Below, piece after piece: positions 12,017 through 25,525 of a DNA stretch of 64,000 bases (positions within the stretch are counted from its first letter, which is position 1; every line of letters begins with the position of its first letter). Where the stretch lies: assembly GCA_000328365.1 (NCBI GenBank), contig KB311016.1:1-64000 (forward strand), given 5' to 3'. Made by a program: the position numbers and the translations under genes. Source of the stretch: Capitella teleta. Taxonomy: Eukaryota > Annelida > Polychaeta > Capitellidae. The notes beneath the pieces were generated by a model that worked only from the letters and a program-made list of their open reading frames with translations, had not been told where the DNA came from and made no database searches.

Positions 12017-15000
12017 GTGAGGAGGCAGAGGTCGATAGTTTTACTCTAACTCATGAAGGTGGTCCAATTAAAGCGGGATTGTCCAGTCGATAGTCTAGAC
12101 TCCAGAACAGATACTGCTTACAGGAATGTTATCTAATTAAATCACTGTACAAGAGCCACAAACATTGAAGAAGATGAGTTCGGAATTTCATTTCTCTAAT
12201 TATAGGTTATTATCTTTCTGAAATTGCGTGGTTGAGAGTAGAAGTCGTGTGGATAATCAAATCAAGGGCGGAAATTTGGTCACCCATAGTCCATGATGAC
12301 AATATATTAATAATAAAAATGATTTAATTTTTTTTTTTTTTTTTTCTTTTTTTTTTTTTTGAAAAGTGTCAATACATCCATGAATGCCCATCACGAATGA
12401 ATTCAGATCTTTAAATCATCAGCTGTGTTAGGTTTATCAATACAAATCAAAAGAAAATGTGTGTTAATCAAATCGAATGCCGTTTCACGTAAACAAAATT
12501 AAACATCAGCTCAAAAACTTCCGAGAAAGCAAATCAGTATTCAGGAGCTATATTTTGCGAAGGATAACATCAGCCTTGTTTTCCTGGAAGAAGACGCTTG
12601 CGTTCACTCGATATTCAAACAAATGGAGAACCTCCATCTTAGTCGATCAAGTGATAGCCAAAATGACCACTGTAAATTGAAATATTCATGGCTAAATATT
12701 TCCTGGTAACATCGAACAAGTAATACTCACGGAACAACATTCTGTTTTTACTTGAAGTTGACACCCCTCATAAAGAACGGGTTTGTGGCACCATAAAATG
12801 TACCCATCTCGATTTAATATTTTAAAAAGTGGTGTTGTGTTTAGCACTCACAAGAAAAGCAAAGAGAGACAATTTCCCTCTTCCTTTCTCCCCCCCCCCC
12901 GCCCTCTCTCTCTCTCTTTCTCGCCATTTATATTCTCTTACTCTCTCGTTGACGCCATAACTCCCCGACCACAAACACGCCATCGATACCTGTGGCTGAA
13001 TGGTTCTTTTATGGTCACATGATGCGAGCACATGACCGTCCTCCAGGGAGCGTGTTAATCACACCTTAGCTTCATTTTACAGTCGGTCACGTGACCTTCA
13101 GATCCTTATATCTAACAGAAACAAGCGTTGGATCCCAAACAATCTAACAAAGATCTGCATTGGCAATGTTCCTTTGTGATTGTGAGGTCAACAAGGTCTT
13201 TTTTTATGTTCGAAATGAACCCTGTTGAGATCATTGATATGACAAACACGCCAAGGACATCTGCGCGCCTGTAAATGAACTGAAGTATAATGGCGTATTC
13301 GAATAACGTATAAACCGGGGCATACCCCAGAGCAATGACTAACTGCATAATGGATTATACTGTGCCAGACACGATTGAAATAAAACATGTGTACATTTTT
13401 AACCGTATTCACCGATGAGACTGATTCAATTGAGTAATGGCATCCCGAATTTGGTCCATTGGTTCCACGCCAATTTCCAACATTTCCACGGCGGAATTCT
13501 TCTAGTCACGAATGTTGAACCCTTCCATCAATCGCTCGAAACAGAGCTTCTATTTGCTGAAAGATCCCAGACTTTGGGTAGATGTGTGTTGGTTGTCACG
13601 GCAGGAAGTCGGGCTCTGAAGCTTGGCTAATGAAAACGAAAGTCACAATGATACAGTGTTAACCCTCACAATAGACCTATATTGTTGCGTCTCCAAGCAC
13701 GATAATTACGTTACAGTTATCCAGATACTTACTGTTATGCAAGGTAGCTGACAGTCCATTGAGAGTGATGTCGCTCAAATGTGTCGTATATCAGGGGAGG
13801 TTGTTGATTATAATAATTTGATAGTATTACTGCGATCGATCAATCGAAGATAGTTCACTCCACTTTCGCCATAAAATTTTGTTTTTTTGTCAATTCTTCA
13901 TGATTACGGTGATAACTCTTTTATTATCATTATCATTAATAATAATCAAGGTTGTTCTTTGGACAGCAACTAAACCCCGTGCATGGCATGATGGATGAGA
14001 CATTATTATCTTCACTACTCTCGTTCTAATTATTATTAATCTTTCAAAAACATAATTCATCTCTCTTTGATCATCTTCCCTCGTCGTCGCCATAGCTACG
14101 AAAGGAGGGAGAAGATGCGTTGCGTGGCAACAGTCAGCTTACCAAGTTTGATTGTTGATTGTGAGTCGAAAGCTCTTTCACGTGGCATGGCGATGAGCGG
14201 GCAGAAGATAATTAATCACTGGATTGTGTGGACAAGTCGTCGATGGTTATTCAGAGGTAAAGGAAATGAAGGAGTATTGTCAAATTGAGACATACGTTCT
14301 TGATTTATGAAGCAATTCAGTATTCATCCAGAATCCTTGACGCATTCTGTTTTTGTCCATTCCAAAAGCTCCCCAAGAATGAATATTAATATTAGATAGA
14401 AGCAGCTAGAGTCTCGGTTGGGCAAGATTTTGTGGCACAACATCACTTGTGTACTCAAGTCCAAATGTTCTGATATCATATAATTATTACATAATAATGC
14501 TAGGTGTGAATCGTACTTGCAACAGTAAAATCTAATTGGAAATAAATACTTCTTGTCTTTTTTTTTCTAAAAACTATGCATCGCATTGTACAGCAGGAGC
14601 TCATAGCACAATTATTGTAGACTTCAGAGCAAACATTGCGCGCACTAAGTGACCCGAATGGCAGATCCAGGGTGCTTTCGATTGCTTCGAATGTCAAGTC
14701 CACCCACGGGTCTCAATTATAAGCACTTTACTGCCACGCATGAAATAAGGTTGTCCCCATGGAAACGGGGCATTTACATACTGCAGTATAGTGAAGTCAT
14801 AAAGACGCAAGGGACCCATGCAAAGACGCAGTGTATGCAAATGTGCAGACATCCCAAGCCGTTTGATGAGCCCATCTAATTGTACACTTGACTAGGGTAT
14901 GGATGAAATGAATGCATTTGTCAATTGTGTCATCCATTGATTCTTTTACTTTTCATAACTCAGCGAGCACCACTTCTTTATTAAAATTGAATTCAAATTG

Positions 15001-16257
15001 TAGTTCTGTGTAGTATGTATTACACGTGACATTGTATCACAGTAATTGTAACGATATGACTATGTTTCAATATGTATGCCAAAGATCGAAATACATCACT
15101 TATCAAGAAGGAAGGTCGATGGCAGGGGAGCAAGGTCACCTTTCTCAAGAGGTGCGATGAACTAGATGCAGACCAGGGCTGTTGACCATTCAACCATCAA
15201 TTAAGTGATGTCTATCTGCTTGGAAGTGAGGCCGCACGAGAATGAGTCCATGAAATAATCATCAGAAATGAAACATTATGGATATGCTGTGAATTGAATT
15301 CCTATTTAATTGTCCTGTTATACTAGTCCTTACGATTGCAAGGGGACTTAACAGTTACCATGATTGACTATCACTTCGAATATCCAATTTCTCATGTTGG
15401 CCATTCGCCATGTTTTTCATTACACTACTATTTCTGCAACCATTCTCTGTACCCTGTCCTCTAAAGTATCCAAATAACGTTTAACAGCAACTATTATACA
15501 CACTTACATAAGACGTTCGACGCATTCCCTACTGACAGTGAGCATCATTTTTGTTTTGTCCAAACACCCGTTCTTTCTAGGGATTTGAGGACGCTCTTAA
15601 TTCCATATGTAAATTATGTAAAATGGTGTTTAATGCTAGTTGCAAATTATGGGAGCAATGAGACGTCAGCCAAATGATTCCTTGATTTAATTATTTGTGG
15701 AGTGCACTGGAATTTAGTGAAAATTAAGGTTGTTCTAGGCATGAATATGCTGAATAATACTATTTATTGACACCGGAGATCAATTAAAAATTTTATCTGG
15801 TTCTGAGGAGCATTTGTTCATCCTGAAGAAGGGATTATTGAATCAAGGTTTCAAAAATCTTCCTCGTAACTCTAGGTACAATCCTGACCGGACACGTGAC
15901 CTCAATTGCGATTCTACTTACTCCTTTATACTTCTATGCATAAATATGCGTCTGTACTCGGCATTATTTTTGTGATGCATGGAGATGCGATATATAAGGT
16001 GGCAGATGTTATATAATCCTCGCTCCATTAGTAAAAATTACAATTATTTCATCGTCATTAAACAATTTTATTTGATTTACTTTTTATTTGTATACCTGTA
16101 TTAGCCGTAAAGCGTAAGAATTAGAGACCTCGTTAATCCATGCATATGGCGCAGTCTGATCGCTCATGCTCGTGCGTAGAGACAGCAGCTGTATGTTCCC
16201 CGTGCCTGGAAATGTTGACGGCTGGGCAGGTTGGGGGTTAAGCACTCGCAACTCAAG

Positions 16258-16440
<183 letters not shown>

Positions 16441-16749
16441 GGTCAGGATTTATGCATTAGTTATCGAGCTCACAATTGAAGTTTAAGCAACAATTGGCAA
16501 ACATGAACAAATGCAGAATGAAGGATTTAAACGCTCTTGGGTCCTCTTCAAATTCAATATTTTCTTAATAATTATTCACTTATTAGGATTATTGTTTACT
16601 GATCTTTTGATTTTGATTGAACTGAATGAATTCAGAAACGGGCACATTTGAGTGCTACATTCATGGGCTTCTTCAATTTCTTTACAATAAGAAAGAAAAG
16701 AAAGTCAATAAGAAGTTGAAATAATATCATTATTAATTACCCGGCAACA

Positions 16750-16788
16750 CAGCTGCAACACAGCTGCAATACAGCTGCAATACAGCTG
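16750..16788. repeat. Four CAGCTG E-boxes in 11-bp tandem repeat
   Basis: CAGCTG occurs at 16750, 16761, 16772 and 16783, each 11 bp from the next, in a tandem of ACAGCTGCAAC/T units. CAGCTG is the palindromic E-box bound by bHLH factors, and 11 bp is close to one helical turn. It may be a bHLH-responsive element or simply a short minisatellite. Confidence 0.9.
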
Positions 16789-17439
16789 GATTTATTGTGG
16801 CATAATTGTTGATTGTCCATGAATGCTTCTGAATTCTGGTCTACGATTGGCATGACGTAACTCGCTGGCGCCTGTTTATTATATTGTGAAGTGCTTGAAT
16901 ACGGTGTTTTTCGGTGATGCTATAGACCGTATGCTTTGATTGAGTATCTTTGGTATGATGACTTATGACCTAAATACGCTAACTCGTTAACGTTTACAAT
17001 GCCCCGGTACATGCTATTGACAGACAACCAATGCCGCGATGTGTATAAACTCAGTTTTCCACCTTCGTGCAGCACAGCAACACATATAAATCTAATCTAT
17101 GATAATATCAATGACCAATTACTTCAGGTGTCGATAATGAGGTCAAAGGTTATTGAATATTGATTACTTTACTACCATGCATATCAATCGAATTGCATCA
17201 GGCTACATTCGTTGAAAAGTGTTAGCATGTTGTCCATTAGGCTTATCAAATATCGCATGAACATGCGGAATATGGCTCGCCCATCCTTGTGAAATATCAC
17301 TAGTCCTTTCACCAGCGATAATTTCACAAAAGTCTTGTAATTTTTACATGGATACATGACAAAACATCCATTCTAATCATGATAATAATTGTTACCTCTT
17401 CTAGAAGTAATCCGTTTTCAACTTGTTTATGCGGCGTCG

Positions 17440-17973
17440 GTCTGATTCCACGAAAAGCGCGAAATTTCAATTCAATTATTCCAAAAAGTACGTGGTATTT
17501 GTTAACTAACTTATTATGCGTCAATTTATGGAAAGACATTAAATGTAAAGTCAATTTGGAATGAGAGAGGAACATATAAATACGAGTGATGAGTGCGTGA
17601 TCGCGAAGAAAGCTAAATTAGGTGAACCCCTGAATGATCATTATGGAAATTTGTCTGTTGTATGCCTTATTTGTGCGTCCAATGAAGACTGCTCATAACA
17701 TGGGCCCTATTTGCCACCAAAAATAAAAACATCGCCGAATGTTGGGGGCACTCTATTACTCAAGATAAATCGGTTTTGTTGTTGATGAAATTGGAATTAA
17801 AATGATACCAAGAGCAGCATGAGATATTAAACTAACTATACCAAGTATATATTTCTTTTATCGTTTCGAGTATTTTACACTGCAACTCATTTTGTAACAC
17901 TTCCTGGGAAACGTGGAGTGTCATTGAAAAGCATTGAAATCGTTAACGTATACTACTTTTGGCCCACTCTGTA
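17440..17973. mobile_element. Dispersed repeat, copy 1 (Tc1/mariner-like terminus)
   Basis: This segment aligns by eye with 32640-33315 through shared blocks such as GAATGAGAGA, TGCGT.ATC.C..AA.GC, AGCCCCTGAA or ACCCCTGAA, GAATGTTG.G.GC and CATTGAAAAGCATT. Its end, read on the minus strand, begins TACAGAGTGGGCCAAAAGT, which resembles the termini of some Tc1/mariner elements. No transposase frame is visible, so it is a non-autonomous or decayed copy. Confidence 0.6.
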
Positions 17974-20347
17974 TATTTTGTATTTGAAAAAATAGAGACC
18001 TAGAATTGCTTTTCTCTTTGGGGAAATCTAACGGAGATGTTTTGTGGTTAAAAGAGTGATGTGCAGTTGGTCTCCGGTGCTTTTGGATTGAAAATGAAAC
18101 AGAACCTGTTTCATTCATTTTCCGTGTTTGTTTGATCGGTTTGGTCATAAGTTCCGGGCTTTTGTGTGCCAAGGTTGATGATCTCGCGTTGCAGACGAAT
18201 CATTTTTTTTCCGCGTCATTAGTTCATAAAGGCCTGGTTTTGGGATGACAGAGCACATGCAAAAACCGAATCTGCAGGAAATATGTACTAATTTTTAGCT
18301 TTATCTTAGCCTGTGCGAGAAATTGTAGATTCATTTTGAATGACTAATCAGTGCAGGTGTGATGAATTACCTGGATGTCAAAGCAACAAATTAAAAGGGT
18401 GAATGTCGGCATGCGTGATCAGGGGCAAGTGCTCTATACGCACTCGTACCCAGTGACAACGAATGCCCAGCAAGTGCACTTGTTGCAGCCAATGACCTTT
18501 TTATACGTTCACCAAGTTCGTTTGATACCCGTACCAAGCATAATGTTTTACTTAAAATAGTTTTATTAATTGTGAAATGAATGTTTTGCCAGTCAGCATG
18601 GGCTCCATTCAGTGCTCAAACTTTTGAAACGCGAAATTTAAGACTCTTTAATTTACATATCATATCACGTAATCTGTTTCATCGTACATCTCTCATCACA
18701 CCGCTTAGAAACATTATGTGAATTTCTTTTTTCTGTAGTGACCTGACTCCATAAAAGTGGAAAAATACTTTAATAATATTGAATTGACAGTGCAAAAATG
18801 GCATCTGATTCCCCTGAGTAAAGATGCCATCTCAGTGGGCCGCGGAGGCTTCTGGCTCAGCTCATTCCGCGCTTCAAGGCTTCCGTGGGCTCACAAAGAG
18901 TTTGCGTCTGAACACTAAGGATGCACGGATAGCAACATGTTCCGGATAATCGGATCCGTATATCCGGCATTTGATGATTTTATTTAATGAGTGGTCAATC
19001 AAAACTTCAAAGAAGTGAGTCGACTAACTGTCGTCTCACAAATGCACAACATAACAATTAATAAATGTCGACATTTATTCATTAATTGCGTAACAGCATG
19101 ATGCGAGCGTTTCACAATTGGTTTGGCCCTAAAACGTACAAGGTGTGAAAATATTAATTAAAGGACAACGCAGGACATCTGTGCGTCCGATTGGCTGAGG
19201 TTGATGAGCAGAAGCAGTTGGGACTTTTTAACATGGCTTAAACCATTACTAAACGCATGAACGCTTCCACTAAACATTCATTCATTAATTACAATGAAAA
19301 TTTGTCAAAAGAAAACACACAATCTAATCATTCCCCTTTCCTTGATAAAAATTTGAAAATCAGTCTGTACGTTGTTTTAATTTTCGCGGTTGAATTACAT
19401 ACCATATAGGGACGCCAAAAAGACCGATGGTGAATTGGTTAATTCGACTCAAAACTGGTCGGATTAATGAGGGTCGACTATACATAAATTTTGCATTTCC
19501 GGAACAAATTGTTATCAGCATATAATATTGCATGTTAAAATCGATTTTTATAATCGAACATTGAATACGCGTATTGAGTTGTCCATTATTCTTGTAAAGA
19601 AAAGGAATCAAAAACAAACGTATGCACAAAAATATCATAGCCAAATATAGCATCCAGCATTCGGTCCATTATTGGTCCAGATTGATCCACTCACGGCTGC
19701 ATAAACCTGTAATCATGCAATATGTATCGGGTGTGAGGGAAAATTCCATTCTTGTTCCTATATTTAGACAATTTCAATTCTCGGGCAACTGCTTTTTCCC
19801 AAGAAAAGCTTTTTTTTTTTGTTCTGACCAAACAATCGCTTGCTATATATAGCTTTATTTTCTTTTCTTTTTCTTTTGTTGCGCTTATTTAACATCGGAA
19901 TCCTGAATGTTGTCCGAGGAGGCAAGCAGGAGTTTTAAGGTCTTACCCAAGGACACAAGGTTAGTGGCTGGCTTCGAAACTCCAGTGGCCAGCGCCCTTT
20001 TGAGGCGAGCACGCTAACCACCACCTCTCCTTTTAAGCTATAGTTATGTTCCATGACCTTTATTAGCATACTGGTCGTGTAATTCTAAAAAGTGTGGACT
20101 ACAGTCTCGCTGCCGACCTGTCAAAGTCGTGGTTTCCATGCCTAAATCTGCGAATATCTTTTAAATGGCTAGTTTTTCACTATTAGACTATGTCAGACAC
20201 CCGTACTATTATTTTATGATGAAATTAGAGCCCAAATAGCCCCTGAAAGTAAAGTATCGCTTTAGTCAACGTGTCCGTTTCTCTCCCCTTTTGCGGTCGT
20301 TGGAGGGGCTGGTGCATGCCGCACATGGCTCCTACCTGGGGCGTCGC

Positions 20348-20355
20348 TTATAAGG
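20348..20355 (+). promoter_or_regulatory. TATA-like element for the distal Rdl first exon
   Basis: TTATAAGG lies in a locally GC-rich and CpG-rich stretch about 110 bp upstream of the ATG at 20459, at a spacing that would give a short 5' UTR. It is assigned by position; no transcript evidence is available. Confidence 0.45.
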
Positions 20356-20429
20356 CCCAGGCGCGTCGCTTGCACCCCACTTTGCCATAAGACTGCGGAT
20401 AAGCGCTCCGTCGTTTCCTCTGCGGAGAA

Positions 20430-20456
20430 ATGGTTCGTTTACGCTGTTGGCGTTGA
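20430..20456 (+). promoter_or_regulatory. Upstream ORF (8 codons) before the distal Rdl start
   Basis: ATG at 20430 opens MVRLRCWR and stops at TGA 20454-20456, two bases before the main ATG at 20459. A uORF ending this close to the main start usually lowers initiation at the main start. Its inclusion in the transcript depends on the true start site. Confidence 0.4.
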
Positions 20457-20458
20457 TC

Positions 20459-20544
20459 ATGCCAGAACACGTTCGGATACCTCTGTATTACATGCTCCTG
20501 GGGCACCTTCTGCTGGCGGCCGACGCTTCCACGTCAGTCACCAG
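20459..20544 (+). CDS. Rdl: Alternative distal first exon (signal peptide) of the Rdl-like gene
   Basis: ATG at 20459 opens 28 codons plus two bases, ending at CACCAG|GTGAGT. The peptide begins MPEHVRIPLYYMLLGHLLL and continues AADASTSVTR: a hydrophobic core followed by a small-residue cleavage region, as in a signal peptide. The leftover AG would join the T at 28140 to make Ser, exactly the phase required by the shared second exon and the same phase as the proximal first exon at 25526-25614. No other plus-strand gene that could use it is visible before 25.5 kb. The assignment to this gene is inferred from phase, strand and position. Confidence 0.55.
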
Positions 20545-23500
20545 GTGAGTGACATTCGCCAGGTATCGCTCGCTGAGTAACTTTTCATTTTAATCAGCAG
20601 CAATACTACGAATGGTATCAAAACAACCATAGGTCTGCTCAATTATAATCTATTTATAGATTTCAGGACACAACATTATTTATACTCAGCCGTCGGATTT
20701 AAATAAACAAAAGTGATATTATAATGTAGTATCACCTGTATTTTAACCCTCACAGGATTACTATTCAAACCAACAGCAAGCGAAATATTTCCTAGTTGGT
20801 TGGATGTCCGAGAAGATTTCTCTTGAGAAATATATCTAGCTGTAGAAATTAAAACAAATAATGGCAAATGTTCTTTAATAAATGGATGGCGACTTAGGGG
20901 CGTCAAACGACGACACAATTATGTCTTGGGAATCATTTACCATTGAGCTTGTTTAGAAGTGGAGTTTTACTTGGAGAACCACAAATGAATTGTGAACAGG
21001 TTATTTACTATAGGAGAACATAATGTTATTTTGAATGAACTCAGAATGCATTATAAATTCATGTAGCGAGAATATCATGGAATGATTGCTTAGCAAAGGA
21101 CTCATTGTGTAATGTACATTTTTCATTTCTTATGTAAAAACCTAAAATATTCAATACATAACATTGATTTTCAAGTAATAGAAGTGATTAATTTCCTAGA
21201 GTTTTCAAAAGCACCTGTTACACGTGCAGCTCATCACACATGAACTTCTAATGAAAGGTCAGATACTCGCTGCAGAGGTCACGAAATATACGAAATATAC
21301 GAGATATACGAAATATATCTCTTGCAATGTTTCGACTATTTTAAGTATTGTTTCGGATGATCTTTGTGGATACGACACTTCAGAAGAGTTGTTCATTTTA
21401 ATTTGTACTGATAATAAGTCCTTTTAGGCTGGATTGACTACTAATAGTAATCTCAGAAATCAAAACATTCAAGAATCTGTTTGATAATTTAAGTTAGTAG
21501 AGTGGCATACGGTGGAGTCATCACTAACTGGTTTGCAATAAAAGTGGAAGGAGTACGAATGTGAAGTACATGTATTGTGAGTCCAGATGTGATGATTCTG
21601 TTGTGTGAGCGACAGAATTGTAATTCACAAAACAAGCAAAGTTTCAGTTAACCATGGGTTATTTGCGATTGTTGTCATTATCGCATTCCAATAATTCATG
21701 TCTACGGTTTAAAAGGTACGATAATAAACTATAATTATATGTGAATATATCGCATAACCAAACACAGGGCGATTGCCACATGCAGCGAATGTTGGTGCAT
21801 CTCCGTATGTTATGACTGTCAGCTATCAATACAAACTGAGACCTGAAACCATTCCTTTGATATTGGTCAGTGTCCTCGGCGTCCTCCGATAGGTCGGATG
21901 CTGTGCGGTGCTAATTCAATTAGTCCTCTGCAAAGACCCAATCCCAGAGCACATCCACAGAGACCAGGCTGACTCCAGCCCCGTGAATAGCCAGCCTAAC
22001 CCCCTTTCATTAACAGAAATGCCCAACACGATGGTGTCATCTGCATAATTATTCACATTGTTAATTGGAATATGGAGTGCTTAATTGGTTGTATTTCATA
22101 CATATATCCTTGTTTTGAGCAGTCGTAAAGTATATTATAGATTATATTTCTTGACTGGATATGAAATGTTCCTCTAACATTCCTCCTCGTTAACATCTGC
22201 TGTAGTGCAATCATTGCAACTGACTCATGGTATGTGTGTAATACACACTTACCACCATAGCACATAAATAACCCAGTTATTGACCATAGTTCTGCACTCA
22301 CACTCAGAACGAGGGCGCTCCCATGCCCTCTTCATAAATCCCGTCACCGATACTCCCTTCCCCTTGCGACGGCATTGCTTTCCAAAACGCCCACTTTGAG
22401 AGGCCAAAAACAATTGATGCAACCAACGCGTGCCCTGAAACCCAAACGCCAATAACAGCATCTGCCTCACACGGTCAAAGTGCTGCCGAGAGAACCACTG
22501 AGTGCAACACTCGACCCATTGACCAGTTGCATGCTTCCCAAGTGGACCAACAATGGCCGTCTGTAGCACAATTGGTCAGTAATTGGTTTCCGTCCACGAC
22601 ACACGGAGTCCAATGGCGTGAAACTGAGTAATCCTTTTTGTTCTTTTACTATTGAGAGGAAATGACCTGAAATTGGCTAAATACTCTCAAGATTGGCGCT
22701 AAGTAATATGCATGTACTATGCCTTTGGGCACAGGTGTCTTGCCGGTGCTGGCTATTTATAAGATGTCATGCAAAATGCATATTCGATATTTCATGTCGT
22801 TAAAGGTGCATTGGGAAAGGGGGCGGGGTTATAAAAAATGAAAATATAAAACGTTTGCTGCAGGTGTTAAAATCCATATTGTGATTGAAGATTGCGGGTG
22901 TAGTTTTGTTTTCCCAGAAGAAAACATCCGACTGATTATGACATATAAGCCCGTCTGAAATCTGCAGTGGCAACTATCTGTTGGTTGAGCTCTGCGTCTG
23001 TTAAATCTCTCGACGCATTATTAATAGATACGAAGCAGAAATCCCGATGAAATCGAGCATTGGGCGCCTCTTGATGGGTAAGATATTTAATATTATTCAC
23101 AATGCACATTCAGCATGCAGCGTTAGCACCAATACAGCTCAATAAAGATACAACATTTTAATTACCCGAAAAATCTGTACTTTTGGTGCCAAATCTAAAT
23201 CGACATATACACCAACAAGCCCATCGACCATGTTGCATAACGAACGCAATGATACTTCCACATGCACCGCTAGATGAGATTTCAAGGAAGAGTGTTTTAG
23301 CCCTGATCCTGGAACATGTCTCGATCAAAGAGGAGGTTCTCCCTGGATCAAGACACGGAGGTTGTGAGGATCAAGAGGCATCCATTCTCTTGAGTTACTT
23401 GGAATCCTTTACTCACAATTGGAGATCATATTTCATATTTATACAGAATGCATCTATAACAAATGAAGGATTTGGTGCGGTATCTTGCACATAACTGTAT

Positions 23501-25476
23501 AATGCAGCCTTAGATAACGAAGAAAACCATTGCACGCAATGCTTCTGAGATGTGCTCTGTATGTATATAGCATTGCAAGACAAGAGAGCCTTTGATAAAG
23601 CACAATTGGGCTCTATTGTAGGGACCTGAGTGGCCCCTGCTTCCTCCAATTGATCACTCTGCTTCAGGAGACTCAGATCGCAGCAGCGGATTGATTCTTA
23701 ATGTAAACTGATGAAACAATAGGCCACACTGCGAAATATTACTGGGTTCAAGGGAAACCGCTGGCTGAATCACGAGCAAAAATACGACAGCATAATTAAC
23801 GAGATTAGCATCAATTAACATACATTTTGAACGAAAAAGTCTGCTCTCACGTCGACTGGAAGCAATATTCCGGTCACCCTGTGACATCATATTCCTCGCT
23901 GCCCACGTCAGCACCATGGTGTTGGATTCCTCAACATCTGCATGCGCTCGCCGTGCCTAATTGATTTAGAGTATCCACCATTCCCCTCTCGCTAAATCTT
24001 CCTCGCGCCCTATTACACCATTCTGTTGATTGATGTTACATAGGAGGGGAAAACCAGGCGAAATGATTGTGAATTGTGCTAATGTAAGTTGCAATAATTG
24101 TTATTCCTCGGTGACTCTGTGAGGCTGCTCTGCTGCATGGCAAGGCTGGGTGGTGTGCGGCGCTGTATGTTAAAACGCTGTGTATGGTAATTATCGATAT
24201 GGGTATAGGACAACCCCTATTTCTGGGCTTCTGCCCTGACGCCCTCTTCGCCTTATAGGGTCAGAGGAGTCGTAAAACCCAAAAATGTCTCATGGTGCTC
24301 CTTCGTGTACAAATGCTGTGAGGTCATGTAGAGTTCTGTTTGAAGTGACTGGCTTCCTTTGAGAGGTATATATGGGTCAAAGGAAAAGACAATTTAAAAT
24401 TTGACCCAAATTTACCCGGAATATTTTGGATGGATGGGTCGTGCAACCAAATGTGCTTGAATGAGAAGCCAGTGATACTGAATCCCCCGTCATCAGAATG
24501 ATGTAATAAGTTAGTGTGTGGTGATGAAACCATCGAGTAACCACAGATTGGTGTCAAAGTATGCACATTGATGTGAAGCTGTTGCTGCAATGGGTTTTAT
24601 TACATTGTTGCAATGGGTTTTATTATTTCGCATGAAAGTGGATTATTGGTGTTCATATTTTCTGAGTATTTTTAATTCAAAATTGGAAAATTGGGGACAT
24701 AATACGAATGTGAGGCGGTAAGATCACAGAGAAAGAAGAAGCTGATCATATCCTACAGCTTCATCAATACAATTTAAATGCACTAAAGGTGCGTGCGAGC
24801 GTGAAATTGTTAATAGCATACACGGTATTGACCTTTCTGTACTCGAATCATTCATTGAAGTGAGGTAGCTTTGTAGAGACAATCGTTGTTTGGGCATATT
24901 GATTTAGATTTTGTTAGATCATCAGCAAAGGTACTATTGTTGGAAAGGGTATACAAGGAGGAATGTCATTTAATTCATGAATTAAAAGAAAGAAATCGGC
25001 CCAAGAATTGATTTTGTGGTACACCAGATGTTAACCTCTTAAACCCTGAATTAATGATCAAACCAGACAAACAGCAGACATAACTATGCAATAAATTAAA
25101 CTAATTACATAATAACTTTACATGTAAAATTAATCGCTTCGATTACTCAGGCATAACATATGAGTATTATCATTCAATACTCCCAGGGCACGACCATCAA
25201 TCGGTATTTAATTACATGTGTGCACCCAACATACAAGGAGACACAGCTACGTATTGTCGCTTGTTATTGCATGAATAGCCCTTTACATGCACATGCATAA
25301 CCGATTACATGCAGGGTCCATTTGTTGGTCAGTCTAGCAGCCCTCACTGAGGAGCGAGCGAAAGACGAGTCACATAATACTCCAACATTGATTATAATAC
25401 ACATGGAAAGACATGACAATTGGGTATATCTGGTATGACTATCATGCGCCGTTGTGGAAGTTGAATGTGCGTAAGT
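20545..25476. other. Intron or spacer between the two Rdl first exons
   Basis: I see no convincing exon. A CpG-containing, GC-richer patch at about 22290-22570 has a minus-strand open frame with no recognisable domain; a plus-strand open frame at 23183-23494 likewise shows nothing familiar. A 9-bp unit (ACGAAATAT) is repeated four times at 21281-21316. The block may hold enhancers for the two promoters. Confidence 0.5.
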
Positions 25477-25485
25477 TATATAAAA
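25477..25485 (+). promoter_or_regulatory. TATA box of the proximal Rdl first exon
   Basis: TATATAAAA lies 41 bp upstream of the ATG at 25526, so a start site about 30 bp downstream would leave a 5' UTR of roughly 20 bases. This supports an independent promoter directly in front of the proximal signal-peptide exon. Confidence 0.55.
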
Positions 25486-25525
25486 TATTGGAGCAAGAAC
25501 GAGATCTGTTTAGAAATAATTCAGT

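Noticed and set aside
22249-22569. Minus-strand 106-codon open frame in a GC-richer patch
   Set aside because: No domain, no splice context and no codon pattern that I trust. It could be a regulatory CpG patch in the Rdl first intron.
23183-23494. Plus-strand 103-codon open frame
   Set aside because: No family resemblance, and it lies inside the Rdl alternative first intron.
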